From assembly GCF_014654895.1 (NCBI RefSeq), contig NZ_BNBE01000004.1:620001-684000 (forward strand): DNA of 64,000 nucleotides, read 5' to 3'. Origin of the DNA: Streptomyces filamentosus. GTDB taxonomy: Bacteria; Actinomycetota; Actinomycetes; Streptomycetales; Streptomycetaceae. The position numbers and the translations under genes are program-made. Below are positions 8,643 through 16,482 of this stretch, in pieces; position 1 is the first letter of the stretch; each line of letters opens with the position of its first letter. The notes beneath the pieces were generated by a model. It made no database searches. It was given only the letters and a program-made list of their open reading frames with translations, and was not told where the DNA came from.

Positions 8643-9185
8643 ATGGACAAGCCGCTCGTGGACCAGCCTGTGGACCAGCCCGCCGACTCATCCTCCGACC
8701 CGTCCGTCGGCCGGTCCGTCGACCCGCCCGTCGGCCCGTCCGTCGACCGCGTCGAGTTCGAGACGATGCTGCTGAGCCGGCACTCGCACCTCCACGCGCC
8801 CCGGACCCGGGTCGGCGCCGGCGGGCTCGACCGGAGCGCGTACGTGCTCCTGACCCGGATCCGGATGCACGGGCCGATGTCCATCGGGCAGCTCACCGAC
8901 GCCTTCGGGCTCGACGCCTCCACCCTCAACCGGCAGACGGCCGCGATGCTGCGGGCCGGGGTCGTGGAGCGCATCCCCGACCCGGAGGGCGGCATCGCCC
9001 GCAAGTTCCGCATCACCGCGGAGGGCGAGCGGCGCCTGGAGGCCGACCGCTCCTTCAACGTGGACGGACTGGAGCGGATCATGGAGCACTGGTCCCCCGA
9101 GGACGTGGCCGTCTTCGCCGGGTTCCTGGAGCGGTTCAACCGGGACATCGAACGCCTGGAGGGCCGCCCCTGGCCTCGGCCCTGA
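8643..9185 (+). CDS. MarR-family transcriptional regulator
   Basis: The 180-residue protein starts at ATG 8643 behind GGGGAGA. Residues 1-38 form a low-complexity segment with the repeated phrase PSV; the winged helix-turn-helix follows at about 60-130, with GPMSIGQLTDAFGLDASTLN as the recognition region and IARKFRITAEGERRLEA as the wing and following helix. MarR proteins are dimeric repressors that release DNA on binding small phenolic or lipophilic ligands. The adjacent triple palindrome and the divergent exporter indicate local control of the efflux pump and of its own gene. Confidence 0.9.
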   Translation: MDKPLVDQPVDQPADSSSDPSVGRSVDPPVGPSVDRVEFETMLLSRHSHLHAPRTRVGAGGLDRSAYVLLTRIRMHGPMSIGQLTDAFGLDASTLNRQTAAMLRAGVVERIPDPEGGIARKFRITAEGERRLEADRSFNVDGLERIMEHWSPEDVAVFAGFLERFNRDIERLEGRPWPRP

Positions 9186-9303
9186 CCCCTCCGGCGCCCC
9201 CGGAAGGCCCGGTCCGCTCACCCGTCCGGCCCCGCGGGCTCGCCCCCGGGACCCGGCCCGGCCAGGCTCGTCGGCAGGACGCCCACGAGACGAGGTGCCG
9301 CCG

Positions 9304-10173
9304 ATGCCCGCCGCCGCCCGCCTCCGCCGTCGCCTGGCGCTCGCCCCGGCCGCGGCGCTGCTCGCCGGCTGCGCGGCGACCCCGGCGGCCCCCTCCCCCA
9401 CCACCGGGACCGCCACCGGGGCCGGACGGCTCGTCGTCGCGTACGAGGCGGCCCGGACCCCCGAGGACCGCACGGCCCGCGCCTTCCTGCGCGCGCACCG
9501 GGTCCTGGAGGACGCCGCCGCCTACGCGGACGCGAGGATCGCCCTGCCCCGGGACGTACCGCTGCGCGCCGCGAGCTGCGAGGCGCCGAATCCGTACTGG
9601 GACGAGGCCGCCGGGCGGATCACCTACTGCTACGGGCTCGTCCCCGAGGCCCGGCGGCTCTTCGCCCGCGCCGGCACCGACGGCACCGGCGGCACCCCGG
9701 CCCGGCGGCCCGCCGCCGCCGTCGACGAGGACGTCGTCGGGCTCTCGAACGGCATCCTCTTCCACGAGCTCGGGCACGCCCTCGTCGACCTCTACGACCT
9801 GCCCGTCACCGGCCGCGAGGAGGACGCGGTCGACCAGCTCGCCGTCCTGCTCCTCGCCTCCGGCGACGAGCGCCACGCCGGCTACGCGATCTCCACGATC
9901 GACGCCTGGGGCGCGCTGTGGAAGGCGGCCGAGGGCGGCGATCCGGGCGTGGCCGCGTACTCCGACGTCCACTCCCTGGACGGGCAGCGCTTCTTCAACT
10001 GGGCCTGCTGGCTGTACGGCTCGGACCCCGGACGGTTCGCCGACGCGGTGGACGCCGAGGGCAATCCGGACGGGGTGCTGCCCCGCGACCGCGCCGCGCT
10101 CTGCCCGGCCGAGTTCCGGCGCATCGAGTCCTCCTGGCGCACCCTCCTCGCGCCCCATCTGAAGCAGCCCTGA
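9304..10173 (+). CDS. DUF4344-type putative metallopeptidase lipoprotein
   Basis: ATG 9304 is chosen because AGACGAGG lies 8 bases upstream; a GTG at 9295 is too close to that site. The 289-residue product has a twin-arginine-free lipoprotein signal with lipobox LLAGC. The central motif FHELGHALVDLYDLPVTGRE carries HExxH and is followed by EEDAVDQLAVLLL, the pattern that defines DUF4344. A zinc-dependent peptidase activity outside the membrane is suggested by this motif but has not been shown for the family as far as I know. Two cysteine pairs could form disulfides. Confidence 0.82.
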   Translation: MPAAARLRRRLALAPAAALLAGCAATPAAPSPTTGTATGAGRLVVAYEAARTPEDRTARAFLRAHRVLEDAAAYADARIALPRDVPLRAASCEAPNPYWDEAAGRITYCYGLVPEARRLFARAGTDGTGGTPARRPAAAVDEDVVGLSNGILFHELGHALVDLYDLPVTGREEDAVDQLAVLLLASGDERHAGYAISTIDAWGALWKAAEGGDPGVAAYSDVHSLDGQRFFNWACWLYGSDPGRFADAVDAEGNPDGVLPRDRAALCPAEFRRIESSWRTLLAPHLKQP

Positions 10174-10244
10174 GTCCCACCCCTCGAACCGCTTCGACGC
10201 GAACCCTTTACGCGCGCGCCGCACGGCGGTAACTTCCCGCCGAC

Positions 10245-10270
10245 GCAAGAAGTTTCCGCAATTTTCCGAA
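10245..10270 (+). promoter_or_regulatory. possible operator upstream of the amylase gene
   Basis: An A+T-richer island contains two GCAA-N-TTTCC-like direct repeats (GCAAGAAGTTTCC, then GCAATTTTCC). Maltose-type LacI repressors of Streptomyces (MalR/Reg1) bind GCAA/TTGC-containing repeats ahead of amylase genes. The match is loose, so this is a candidate only. Confidence 0.3.
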
Positions 10271-10347
10271 TGCGCTTCCACGGGGGCCGGTCCCCGCTGT
10301 CCCCTCCCGGCCCCCGTTCCGGCGCGCGCCCCCGTCTGGAGTCCCCC

Positions 10348-13329
10348 ATGGCCCCCACCCGCATCCGGCCGAGAGCGCGCGCCCTCGCGCTGCTCGGCGT
10401 CGCCGCCGGTCTCACCGGCCTGCTGGCCCCTCCCGGCACCGCCGCCTCCCCCGTCGACGCCGTCCCGGCAGCGGCCGTCGCCGACAACACGGCGACGGTC
10501 TACTACTGGACGAAGACGAAGAACTGGTCGGCCTACAACCTGCACTACGCGCCCGACGGCGGCTCCTGGACCGCCGTCCCCGGCACCGCGATGGAGGCCG
10601 CCTGTACGGACTGGGTGAAGAAGACCGTCACCCTCGGCTCCGCCACCGGCCTCCAGGCCACCTTCAACAACGGCACCGGCACCTGGGACAACAACGGCGG
10701 CAAGAACTACGCCCTCGGCACCGGGAACATCACGGTGAAGGACGGCGTCGTCGCCCACTCCGACCCGTGCGCCGGCACCCCGCCCACCGGTTCGAACAAG
10801 GCGACGGTGTACTACTCCTCGGCCTCGCTCGGCTGGTCGACGGTGAACGTCCACTACCAGCCGGCCGGCGGCGCGTGGACGGCCGTGCCCGGCCTCGGCA
10901 TGACGGCCGCCTGCACCGGCTGGTGGAAGCGGGAGCTCGACCTCGGCACCGCCACCTCCCTCAAGGCCGCCTTCAACAACGGCAACGGCACCTGGGACAA
11001 CAACGGCGGCTCCGACTACGCCATCGGCGCCGGCACCTCCACCGTCCGGGACCGGACGGTGACCGCGAACGCCGCCGACCCCTGCGCCGCCACCCCGCCC
11101 GACACCCAGGCGCCCACCGCCCCGGCCCGGGTCACGGCGAGCGCCGACGGCGTCTCCGTGCTGCTCGCCTGGGACGCGGCCACCGACGACCGGGGCGTGG
11201 CGAAGTACCAGGTCACCCGTACCGGCGGCACCACCGGTACGGTCGTGACGGACGTCGCCTCGACGGTCTTCTCCGACACGAACCTCGCCGAACGCACCGC
11301 GTACACCTACACGGTGAAGGCCGTGGACGGCGCCGGGAACGTCTCGGCCGCCTCCGCGTCCGCCACCGCCACCACCGGCGACAGGCCGGCCGCCCCGGCG
11401 AACGGCAAGCCGCTCGGCACCGACCCGCGCAAGGACCCGATCTACTTCGTCCTCACCACCCGCTTCTACGACGGCGACGCCTCCAACAACCGGGGCGGCA
11501 GCCAGCACGTGAAGTCGGGCAACGCCGCGAACGACGACCCCATGTTCCGGGGCGACTTCAAGGGCCTGGTCCAGAAGCTCGACTACATCAAGGGCCTCGG
11601 CTTCTCCGCCGTCTGGGTCACCCCGGTGGTCCTCAACCGCTCGGACTACGACTACCACGGCTACCACGGCTACGACTTCTACAAGGTGGACCCGCGCCTG
11701 GAGTCGGCCGGCGCCTCCTACCAGGACCTGATCGACGCGGCCCACGCCAAGGGCATGAAGATCTACCAGGACGTCGTCTACAACCACTCGTCCCGCTGGG
11801 GCGCCAAGGGCCTGTTCACGCCGACCGTGTACGGCGTCCGGGACACCCAGTGGAGCTGGTACTACGACGAGAAGCAGCCCGGCTTCGAGTACGACGGCCT
11901 GACCGTCGACACCAAGAGCGGCAAGTCGTACTACAACGGCGACCTGTGGTCGACGGCCGAGCCCGCCGGCAACACCTGCGTCAACTGGGGCAAGCCCACC
12001 GGGGGCAAGAGCGCCGAGGGCTACACGGTATACAACTGCCAGTGGCCGAGCCCGACTTCGGGGATGTTCCCGAAGGCGCTCTACCACCAGTGCTGGATCG
12101 GCAACTGGGAGGGCGAGGACTCCCGCTCCTGCTGGCTGCACGAGGACCTGGCGGACTTCAACACCGAGAACGCGACCGTCCAGAACTATCTGATCGGCGC
12201 CTACAACAAGTACATCGACATGGGCGTGGACGGCTTCCGCGTCGACACCGCCGTGCACGTCCCGCGCACCACCTGGAACCGGCGCTTCCTGCCGGCCATC
12301 CACGACCGGGTCGCCCAGCGCCACGGCGCCGAGGCCGCGAAGAACTTCTTCGTCTTCGGCGAGGTCGCGGCCTTCGTCAACGACAAGTGGAACCGCGGCT
12401 CGGTCAACCACTCCGCGCAGTTCTACACCTGGAAGGAGCGCAAGGAGTACGACATCGACGACGCCAAGGCCGCCCTGGAGATGTACGACTACGAGCAGCA
12501 GCAGGGCACCGGCAACCAGCCCACCTCCACCAACGCCTTCCTGAACGGCAACGCCTACCACGAGCCCGACCACAGCCGCTTCTCCGGCATGAACGTCATC
12601 GACATGCGCATGCACATGAACTTCGGTGACGCGTACAACGCCTTCTCCAACGGCAAGGACTCGGACGACAGTTACAACGACGCCACCTACAACGTCGTCT
12701 ACGTCGACAGCCACGACTACGGGCCGAACAAGTCCAGCGAGCGGTACACCGGCGGCACCGACGCCTGGGCCGAGAACATGTCCCTGATGTGGACCTTCCG
12801 AGGCATCCCGACGCTCTACTACGGCTCCGAGATCGAGTTCCAGAAGGGCGCGAAGATCGACTGCGGGCCCACCTGCCCGCTGGCGACCACCGGCCGCGCC
12901 TACTACGGCGACCACCTCGCCGGCACCGTCACCGCCTCCGACTTCTCGAAGGTCTCCGGGGCGAGCGGCCAGGTCGCGACCACCCTCCAGCAGCCCCTGG
13001 TCAAGCACGTCCAGCGGCTCAACGAGATCCGGCGGGCGATCCCCGCGCTCCAGACGGGCCAGTACTCCACCGAGGGCATCTCGGGCGGCATGGCCTTCAA
13101 GCGCCGCTACACCAGCGGCTCGACGGACAGCTTCGCCCTCGTCACCGTCTCGGGCGGCGCCACGTACACCGGCATCCCCAACGGCATCTACACCGACGCC
13201 GTCACCGGCGACGTGAAGACCGTCACGGGCGGCACCCTCTCGGTCGGCGCGCCCGGCAAGGGCAACCTGCGGGTGTACGTGCTGAACGGTCCCGGCAGGA
13301 TCGGCACCGCGGGCCCCTACCTGAAGTAG
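10348..13329 (+). CDS. secreted alpha-amylase: two CBM25 starch-binding modules, FN3, GH13
   Basis: ATG 10348 follows GGAG at 6 bases and gives 993 residues beginning with an Arg-rich, then hydrophobic signal peptide ending near AAS. Two CBM25-like modules (about 48-141 and 150-245) each show TVYY, the W..VNVHY type strand and FNNG..TWDNN. A fibronectin type III domain follows (254-345), then the GH13 barrel (361-993). The expected catalytic triad is visible: Asp633 in GVDGFRVDTAVHV, Glu672 in FVFGEVA and Asp790 in YVDSHDYG. The enzyme should hydrolyse alpha-1,4-glucan outside the cell. Six cysteines lie in the GH13 domain. Another in-frame ATG at 10270 would add 26 non-signal-like residues and is less likely. 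Confidence 0.92.
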   Translation: MAPTRIRPRARALALLGVAAGLTGLLAPPGTAASPVDAVPAAAVADNTATVYYWTKTKNWSAYNLHYAPDGGSWTAVPGTAMEAACTDWVKKTVTLGSATGLQATFNNGTGTWDNNGGKNYALGTGNITVKDGVVAHSDPCAGTPPTGSNKATVYYSSASLGWSTVNVHYQPAGGAWTAVPGLGMTAACTGWWKRELDLGTATSLKAAFNNGNGTWDNNGGSDYAIGAGTSTVRDRTVTANAADPCAATPPDTQAPTAPARVTASADGVSVLLAWDAATDDRGVAKYQVTRTGGTTGTVVTDVASTVFSDTNLAERTAYTYTVKAVDGAGNVSAASASATATTGDRPAAPANGKPLGTDPRKDPIYFVLTTRFYDGDASNNRGGSQHVKSGNAANDDPMFRGDFKGLVQKLDYIKGLGFSAVWVTPVVLNRSDYDYHGYHGYDFYKVDPRLESAGASYQDLIDAAHAKGMKIYQDVVYNHSSRWGAKGLFTPTVYGVRDTQWSWYYDEKQPGFEYDGLTVDTKSGKSYYNGDLWSTAEPAGNTCVNWGKPTGGKSAEGYTVYNCQWPSPTSGMFPKALYHQCWIGNWEGEDSRSCWLHEDLADFNTENATVQNYLIGAYNKYIDMGVDGFRVDTAVHVPRTTWNRRFLPAIHDRVAQRHGAEAAKNFFVFGEVAAFVNDKWNRGSVNHSAQFYTWKERKEYDIDDAKAALEMYDYEQQQGTGNQPTSTNAFLNGNAYHEPDHSRFSGMNVIDMRMHMNFGDAYNAFSNGKDSDDSYNDATYNVVYVDSHDYGPNKSSERYTGGTDAWAENMSLMWTFRGIPTLYYGSEIEFQKGAKIDCGPTCPLATTGRAYYGDHLAGTVTASDFSKVSGASGQVATTLQQPLVKHVQRLNEIRRAIPALQTGQYSTEGISGGMAFKRRYTSGSTDSFALVTVSGGATYTGIPNGIYTDAVTGDVKTVTGGTLSVGAPGKGNLRVYVLNGPGRIGTAGPYLK

Positions 13330-13367
13330 CCCCGGCTCCGGGCACGCCCCGGAACAGGGCCGCCGCG

Positions 13368-13396
13368 AGGGGGCGGGTGGAGGGAACCCGCCCCCT
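13368..13396 (+). terminator. terminator of the amylase gene
   Basis: An 11-base perfect stem (AGGGGGCGGGT with its complement), a 7-base loop and a following TTT lie 39 bases after the amylase stop. Confidence 0.8.
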
Positions 13397-13548
13397 TTAG
13401 GCATGTTCAAGTCAAGATTTTGTTACGCGAACGGGCTTGTCGGACAGAAGACTTCCTTCCGCGCCGCCCTTCTGGGATCTTGCGTCCACCCCACACATCA
13501 CAGGGCCCGGCCGGCGCCACCCGCGCCACCGGGTCATCGGAGGACGCA

Positions 13549-15351
13549 TTGTTTTCCCACATATCCGGCCGGACGAGACTCGCGGCGGCCCTTCTCGGCA
13601 CGGGCCTGGCACTCGCCGGTCCGGTCTCGCTCGCCCAGGCCGCCCCGCTCGACAACGAGCCCCTCTCGGCCTACACCGCGAACGCCCGCGCCGCGCAGCA
13701 GGCCCCGGCGGCCCCTGCCGCCTGGGCCGCCGGCACCCGCGCCTACCTGGTGATCACCGCCCCCGGTGACACCACCGCGGTGCGCAACGCGGTGGCCGCC
13801 AACGGCGGTTCGGTCTTCTCCTCCTTCGACGCCATCGGCGTCGTCGTCGCCCACTCCACCTCCGCCTCCTTCGCCGCCACCATGCGCGGCGTCGCGGGCG
13901 TGCAGAAGGTCGGCGCGACCCGCACCTCGGACGTCCCGGCCGACGCGTACAACCCGGCCCTGCCGTCCAGTCCGTCGCAGGCCGCGGCCCCCTCGACGGA
14001 GCCCGTCCGCTCGGACATGACCCAGATCAAGGCCGACCAGGCGTGGGCCGTCAACCAGGGCTCCGCCACCGTCAAGGTCGGCATCCTGGACACCGGCGTC
14101 GACGACCAGCACCAGGACCTGGCGCCGAACTTCAACGCCGCCGACTCGGTCTCCTGCGCCTACGGCAAGCCCGACACCCGCGCCGGCGCCTGGCGCGACG
14201 TCGACCGGCACGGCACCCACGTGGCCGGCACGGTCGCGGCGGCCAAGAACGGCAAGGGCGCCATCGGCGTGGCCCCGGGCGTGAAGATCTCCTCGGTGCG
14301 CATCGCCGAGCCCGGCAGCACCCTGTTCTTCGCGGAGAACACCATCTGCGGCCTCGTGTGGGCCGGCGACCACGGCTTCAAGGTCACCAACAACAGCTAC
14401 TACACGGACCCGTGGCAGTTCAACTGCCCGAACGACCTCGACCAGGCGGCCATCCTGGAGGGCGTGGGCCGCGCCCAGGCGTACGCCGACGGCAAGGGCT
14501 CGCTCCAGGTCGCGGCGGCCGGCAACTCCAACGTCGACCTGGCCAACAAGACCAGCGACACGTCGAGCCCCAACGACTCGACGCCGGTGTCCCGGACGAT
14601 CACCAACGACTGCCTCGACATCCCGGCCGAGCTGCCGGGCGTGGTGACGGTCGCCGCCAACGGCACCAGCGGCACGTCCAAGGCGTCGTTCTCCAACTAC
14701 GGCCGTGACGTCATCGAGGTCTCGGCGCCCGGCGAGTCGGTCTACAGCACCGTCCCCGGCGGCACGTACGCCTCGCTGAGCGGCACCTCGATGGCCTCCC
14801 CGCACGTGGCGGGCGTGGCCGCACTGCTGGTCAGCGCCAACCCGGCGTACACCCCGGCGGACCTGCGGGCCAAGCTCGGCGAGCAGGCCACCGACCTGGC
14901 CTGCCCCTCGGACGCCCGCTGCACCGGCACCACGGCGAAGAACAGCTTCTTCGGCGAGGGCCGGGTGGACGCGCTGAAGGCGGTCGGCGGCTCGACCACG
15001 CCGCAGCCCGGGAAGTACTTCGAGAACCTCACCGACGTGACCGTCCCCGACAACACCACCGTCGAGAGCGCGATCACCGTCAGCGGGGTGACCGGCAACG
15101 CCCCGGCGACCCTCAAGGTGGGCGTGGACATCAAGCACACCTACATCGGCGACCTCAAGGTCGACCTCGTCGCCCCCGACGGCTCGGTCTACAACCTGCA
15201 CAACCGGACCGGCAGTTCCACCGACAACATCGTCCAGACGTACACCGTCAACGCCTCCTCCGAGGTGGCGAACGGCGTCTGGAAGCTCCGCGTCGGCGAC
15301 AACGCGAGCGCGGACACAGGGAAGATCGACGCCTGGAACCTGACCTTCTGA
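13549..15351 (+). CDS. secreted S8 subtilisin-like protease with C-terminal P-domain
   Basis: I place the start at TTG 13549, 4 bases after GGAGGA, because it opens a clean signal peptide (GRTR, hydrophobic core, AQA cleavage); a TTG at 13420 would add 43 residues that do not look secretory. The 600-residue precursor has an inhibitor-type propeptide (about 60-150), then the S8 domain with Asp181 (ILDTGVD), His221 (RHGTHVAGT), Asn326 (AAAGNSN) and Ser414 (GTSMASPHVAG). Residues 489-600 form a proprotein-convertase P-domain (DLKVDLVAPDGSVYNLHN). The enzyme is an extracellular endoprotease. Spacing and flanking terminators show a single-gene unit. Confidence 0.92.
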   Translation: MFSHISGRTRLAAALLGTGLALAGPVSLAQAAPLDNEPLSAYTANARAAQQAPAAPAAWAAGTRAYLVITAPGDTTAVRNAVAANGGSVFSSFDAIGVVVAHSTSASFAATMRGVAGVQKVGATRTSDVPADAYNPALPSSPSQAAAPSTEPVRSDMTQIKADQAWAVNQGSATVKVGILDTGVDDQHQDLAPNFNAADSVSCAYGKPDTRAGAWRDVDRHGTHVAGTVAAAKNGKGAIGVAPGVKISSVRIAEPGSTLFFAENTICGLVWAGDHGFKVTNNSYYTDPWQFNCPNDLDQAAILEGVGRAQAYADGKGSLQVAAAGNSNVDLANKTSDTSSPNDSTPVSRTITNDCLDIPAELPGVVTVAANGTSGTSKASFSNYGRDVIEVSAPGESVYSTVPGGTYASLSGTSMASPHVAGVAALLVSANPAYTPADLRAKLGEQATDLACPSDARCTGTTAKNSFFGEGRVDALKAVGGSTTPQPGKYFENLTDVTVPDNTTVESAITVSGVTGNAPATLKVGVDIKHTYIGDLKVDLVAPDGSVYNLHNRTGSSTDNIVQTYTVNASSEVANGVWKLRVGDNASADTGKIDAWNLTF

Positions 15352-15366
15352 TCCCGGCGATCCCCC

Positions 15367-15400
15367 AGGGGGGCCGGAGCGACCGCGCTCCGGCCCCCCT
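15367..15400 (+). terminator. terminator of the subtilisin gene
   Basis: A 14-base stem (15367-15380 with 15387-15400; core GGGGGGCCGGAGC) and a 6-base loop begin 16 bases after the stop. Confidence 0.88.
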
Positions 15401-15451
15401 TCGCGTGTCCGGCGCAGAAATTCCGTACCGGGGGGTAGCCCGCGCGACCCC

Positions 15452-15501
15452 CTTGCTATACGTTCCGTCTAACAAGCTTGCTAGACGCGACGTCTAACAA
15501 G
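15452..15501. promoter_or_regulatory. two tandem 25-base TetR-like operators
   Basis: Two palindromes abut without a gap. Site 1 (15452-15476) is CTTGCTATACG-N3-CGTCTAACAAG and site 2 (15477-15501) is CTTGCTAGACG-N3-CGTCTAACAAG. The right arms are identical and the left arms differ by one base. At their junction the arms also form a 22-base near-palindrome. They lie 47 bases upstream of the diiron oxygenase start and probably overlap its promoter. No TetR gene is adjacent, so the regulator is encoded elsewhere. Confidence 0.82.
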
Positions 15502-15548
15502 CGAGGGGACGACCACGAGCCGACCGCGTGACCAGAGGAGCCGCAACC

Positions 15549-16454
15549 ATGGCCAGCAGCACCGTCCGCCCGGACGACCACGACCAGGACGACGTCGCCG
15601 AGCGGCTCCTGAGGTCCGCCGCCAAGCTCAGCTACGACCCCCTCGTCGAGGTCGACTGGGACGCGCCGCTCGACAAGGACTTCCACGGCCAGAGCCCCGA
15701 GTGGAACAGCCTCTACGGCACCGCCTACTGGAACGAGATGACCGAGGAGCAGCGCAAGGAGCTGACCCGCCAGGAGTCCGCCTCCGTCGCCTCCACCGGC
15801 ATCTGGTTCGAGATGATCCTCCAGCAGCTGGTCCTGCGGGACATCTACCGCACCGACCACACCGACCCCCGCTTCCAGTGGGCGCTCACCGAGATCGCCG
15901 ACGAGTGCCGCCACTCGATCATGTTCGCCCGCGGCTCCCAGAAGCTCGGCGCCCCCGCCTACCGCCCCAAGCGGTCCGTCATGGAGCTCGGCCGGGTCAT
16001 GAAGACCGTCGGCTTCGGCGAGGCCGCCTACGCCGGCATCCTCGTCGCCGAGGAGGTCCTCGACGTCATGCAGCGCGACTGGATGCGCGACGAGCGGGTG
16101 GTGCCCTTCGTGCGGACCATCAACAACATCCACGTCGTCGAGGAGTCCCGGCACATGAAGTTCGCCCGGGACGAGACCCGCCGCCACCTCGCCCGCGCGA
16201 GCCGGGCCCGCCGCCACTTCCAGGCGCTGATCGTCGCCATCGCCGCGTACTACATCATCACCAGCCTGGTGAACCCCGAGGTGTACGTCCGGGCCGGCCT
16301 CGACCCCGAGCGCGCCCGCCGCGAGGCCGCCGCCAACGAGCACTACAAGGCCCAGCTGCGGGCCAGCTGCTCCGGCCTCATGGAGTTCCTCGGCGACGTC
16401 GGCATGCTGACCCGCCCCGCCGTCTTCTTCTACCAGCGCGCCCACCTCCTCTGA
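15549..16454 (+). CDS. AurF-like diiron oxygenase
   Basis: ATG 15549 follows AGGAG by 8 bases; 301 residues. Iron-ligand motifs of the AurF/p-aminobenzoate N-oxygenase family are visible: a Glu-rich helix near residue 80-95 (RQESASVASTGIWFEMIL), EIADECRHSIMFARG near 115-130, EEVLDVMQRDW and VVEESRHMKFARDE near 195-210. These Glu and His residues bind a non-haem diiron centre that activates O2, in AurF for N-oxygenation of an arylamine. The substrate here is unknown; actinobacteria carry many such proteins outside antibiotic clusters. The gene is followed after 28 bases by a ferredoxin-flavin reductase that is a likely electron donor. Confidence 0.87.
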   Translation: MASSTVRPDDHDQDDVAERLLRSAAKLSYDPLVEVDWDAPLDKDFHGQSPEWNSLYGTAYWNEMTEEQRKELTRQESASVASTGIWFEMILQQLVLRDIYRTDHTDPRFQWALTEIADECRHSIMFARGSQKLGAPAYRPKRSVMELGRVMKTVGFGEAAYAGILVAEEVLDVMQRDWMRDERVVPFVRTINNIHVVEESRHMKFARDETRRHLARASRARRHFQALIVAIAAYYIITSLVNPEVYVRAGLDPERARREAAANEHYKAQLRASCSGLMEFLGDVGMLTRPAVFFYQRAHLL

Positions 16455-16482
16455 CCCCGACGAGCCGAGCCGAGCCGCCGCC

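Noticed and set aside
9136..13410. 1424-residue open frame on the minus strand opposite the amylase
   Set aside because: It is a shadow of the high G+C third positions of the amylase and neighbouring genes. It is rich in Gly, Val and Ala without domains and has no start signal.
15466..15487. KstR2-type operator (AnCAAGnnCTTGnT)
   Set aside because: CAAG and CTTG are directly adjacent here, without the two central bases of the KstR2 consensus.
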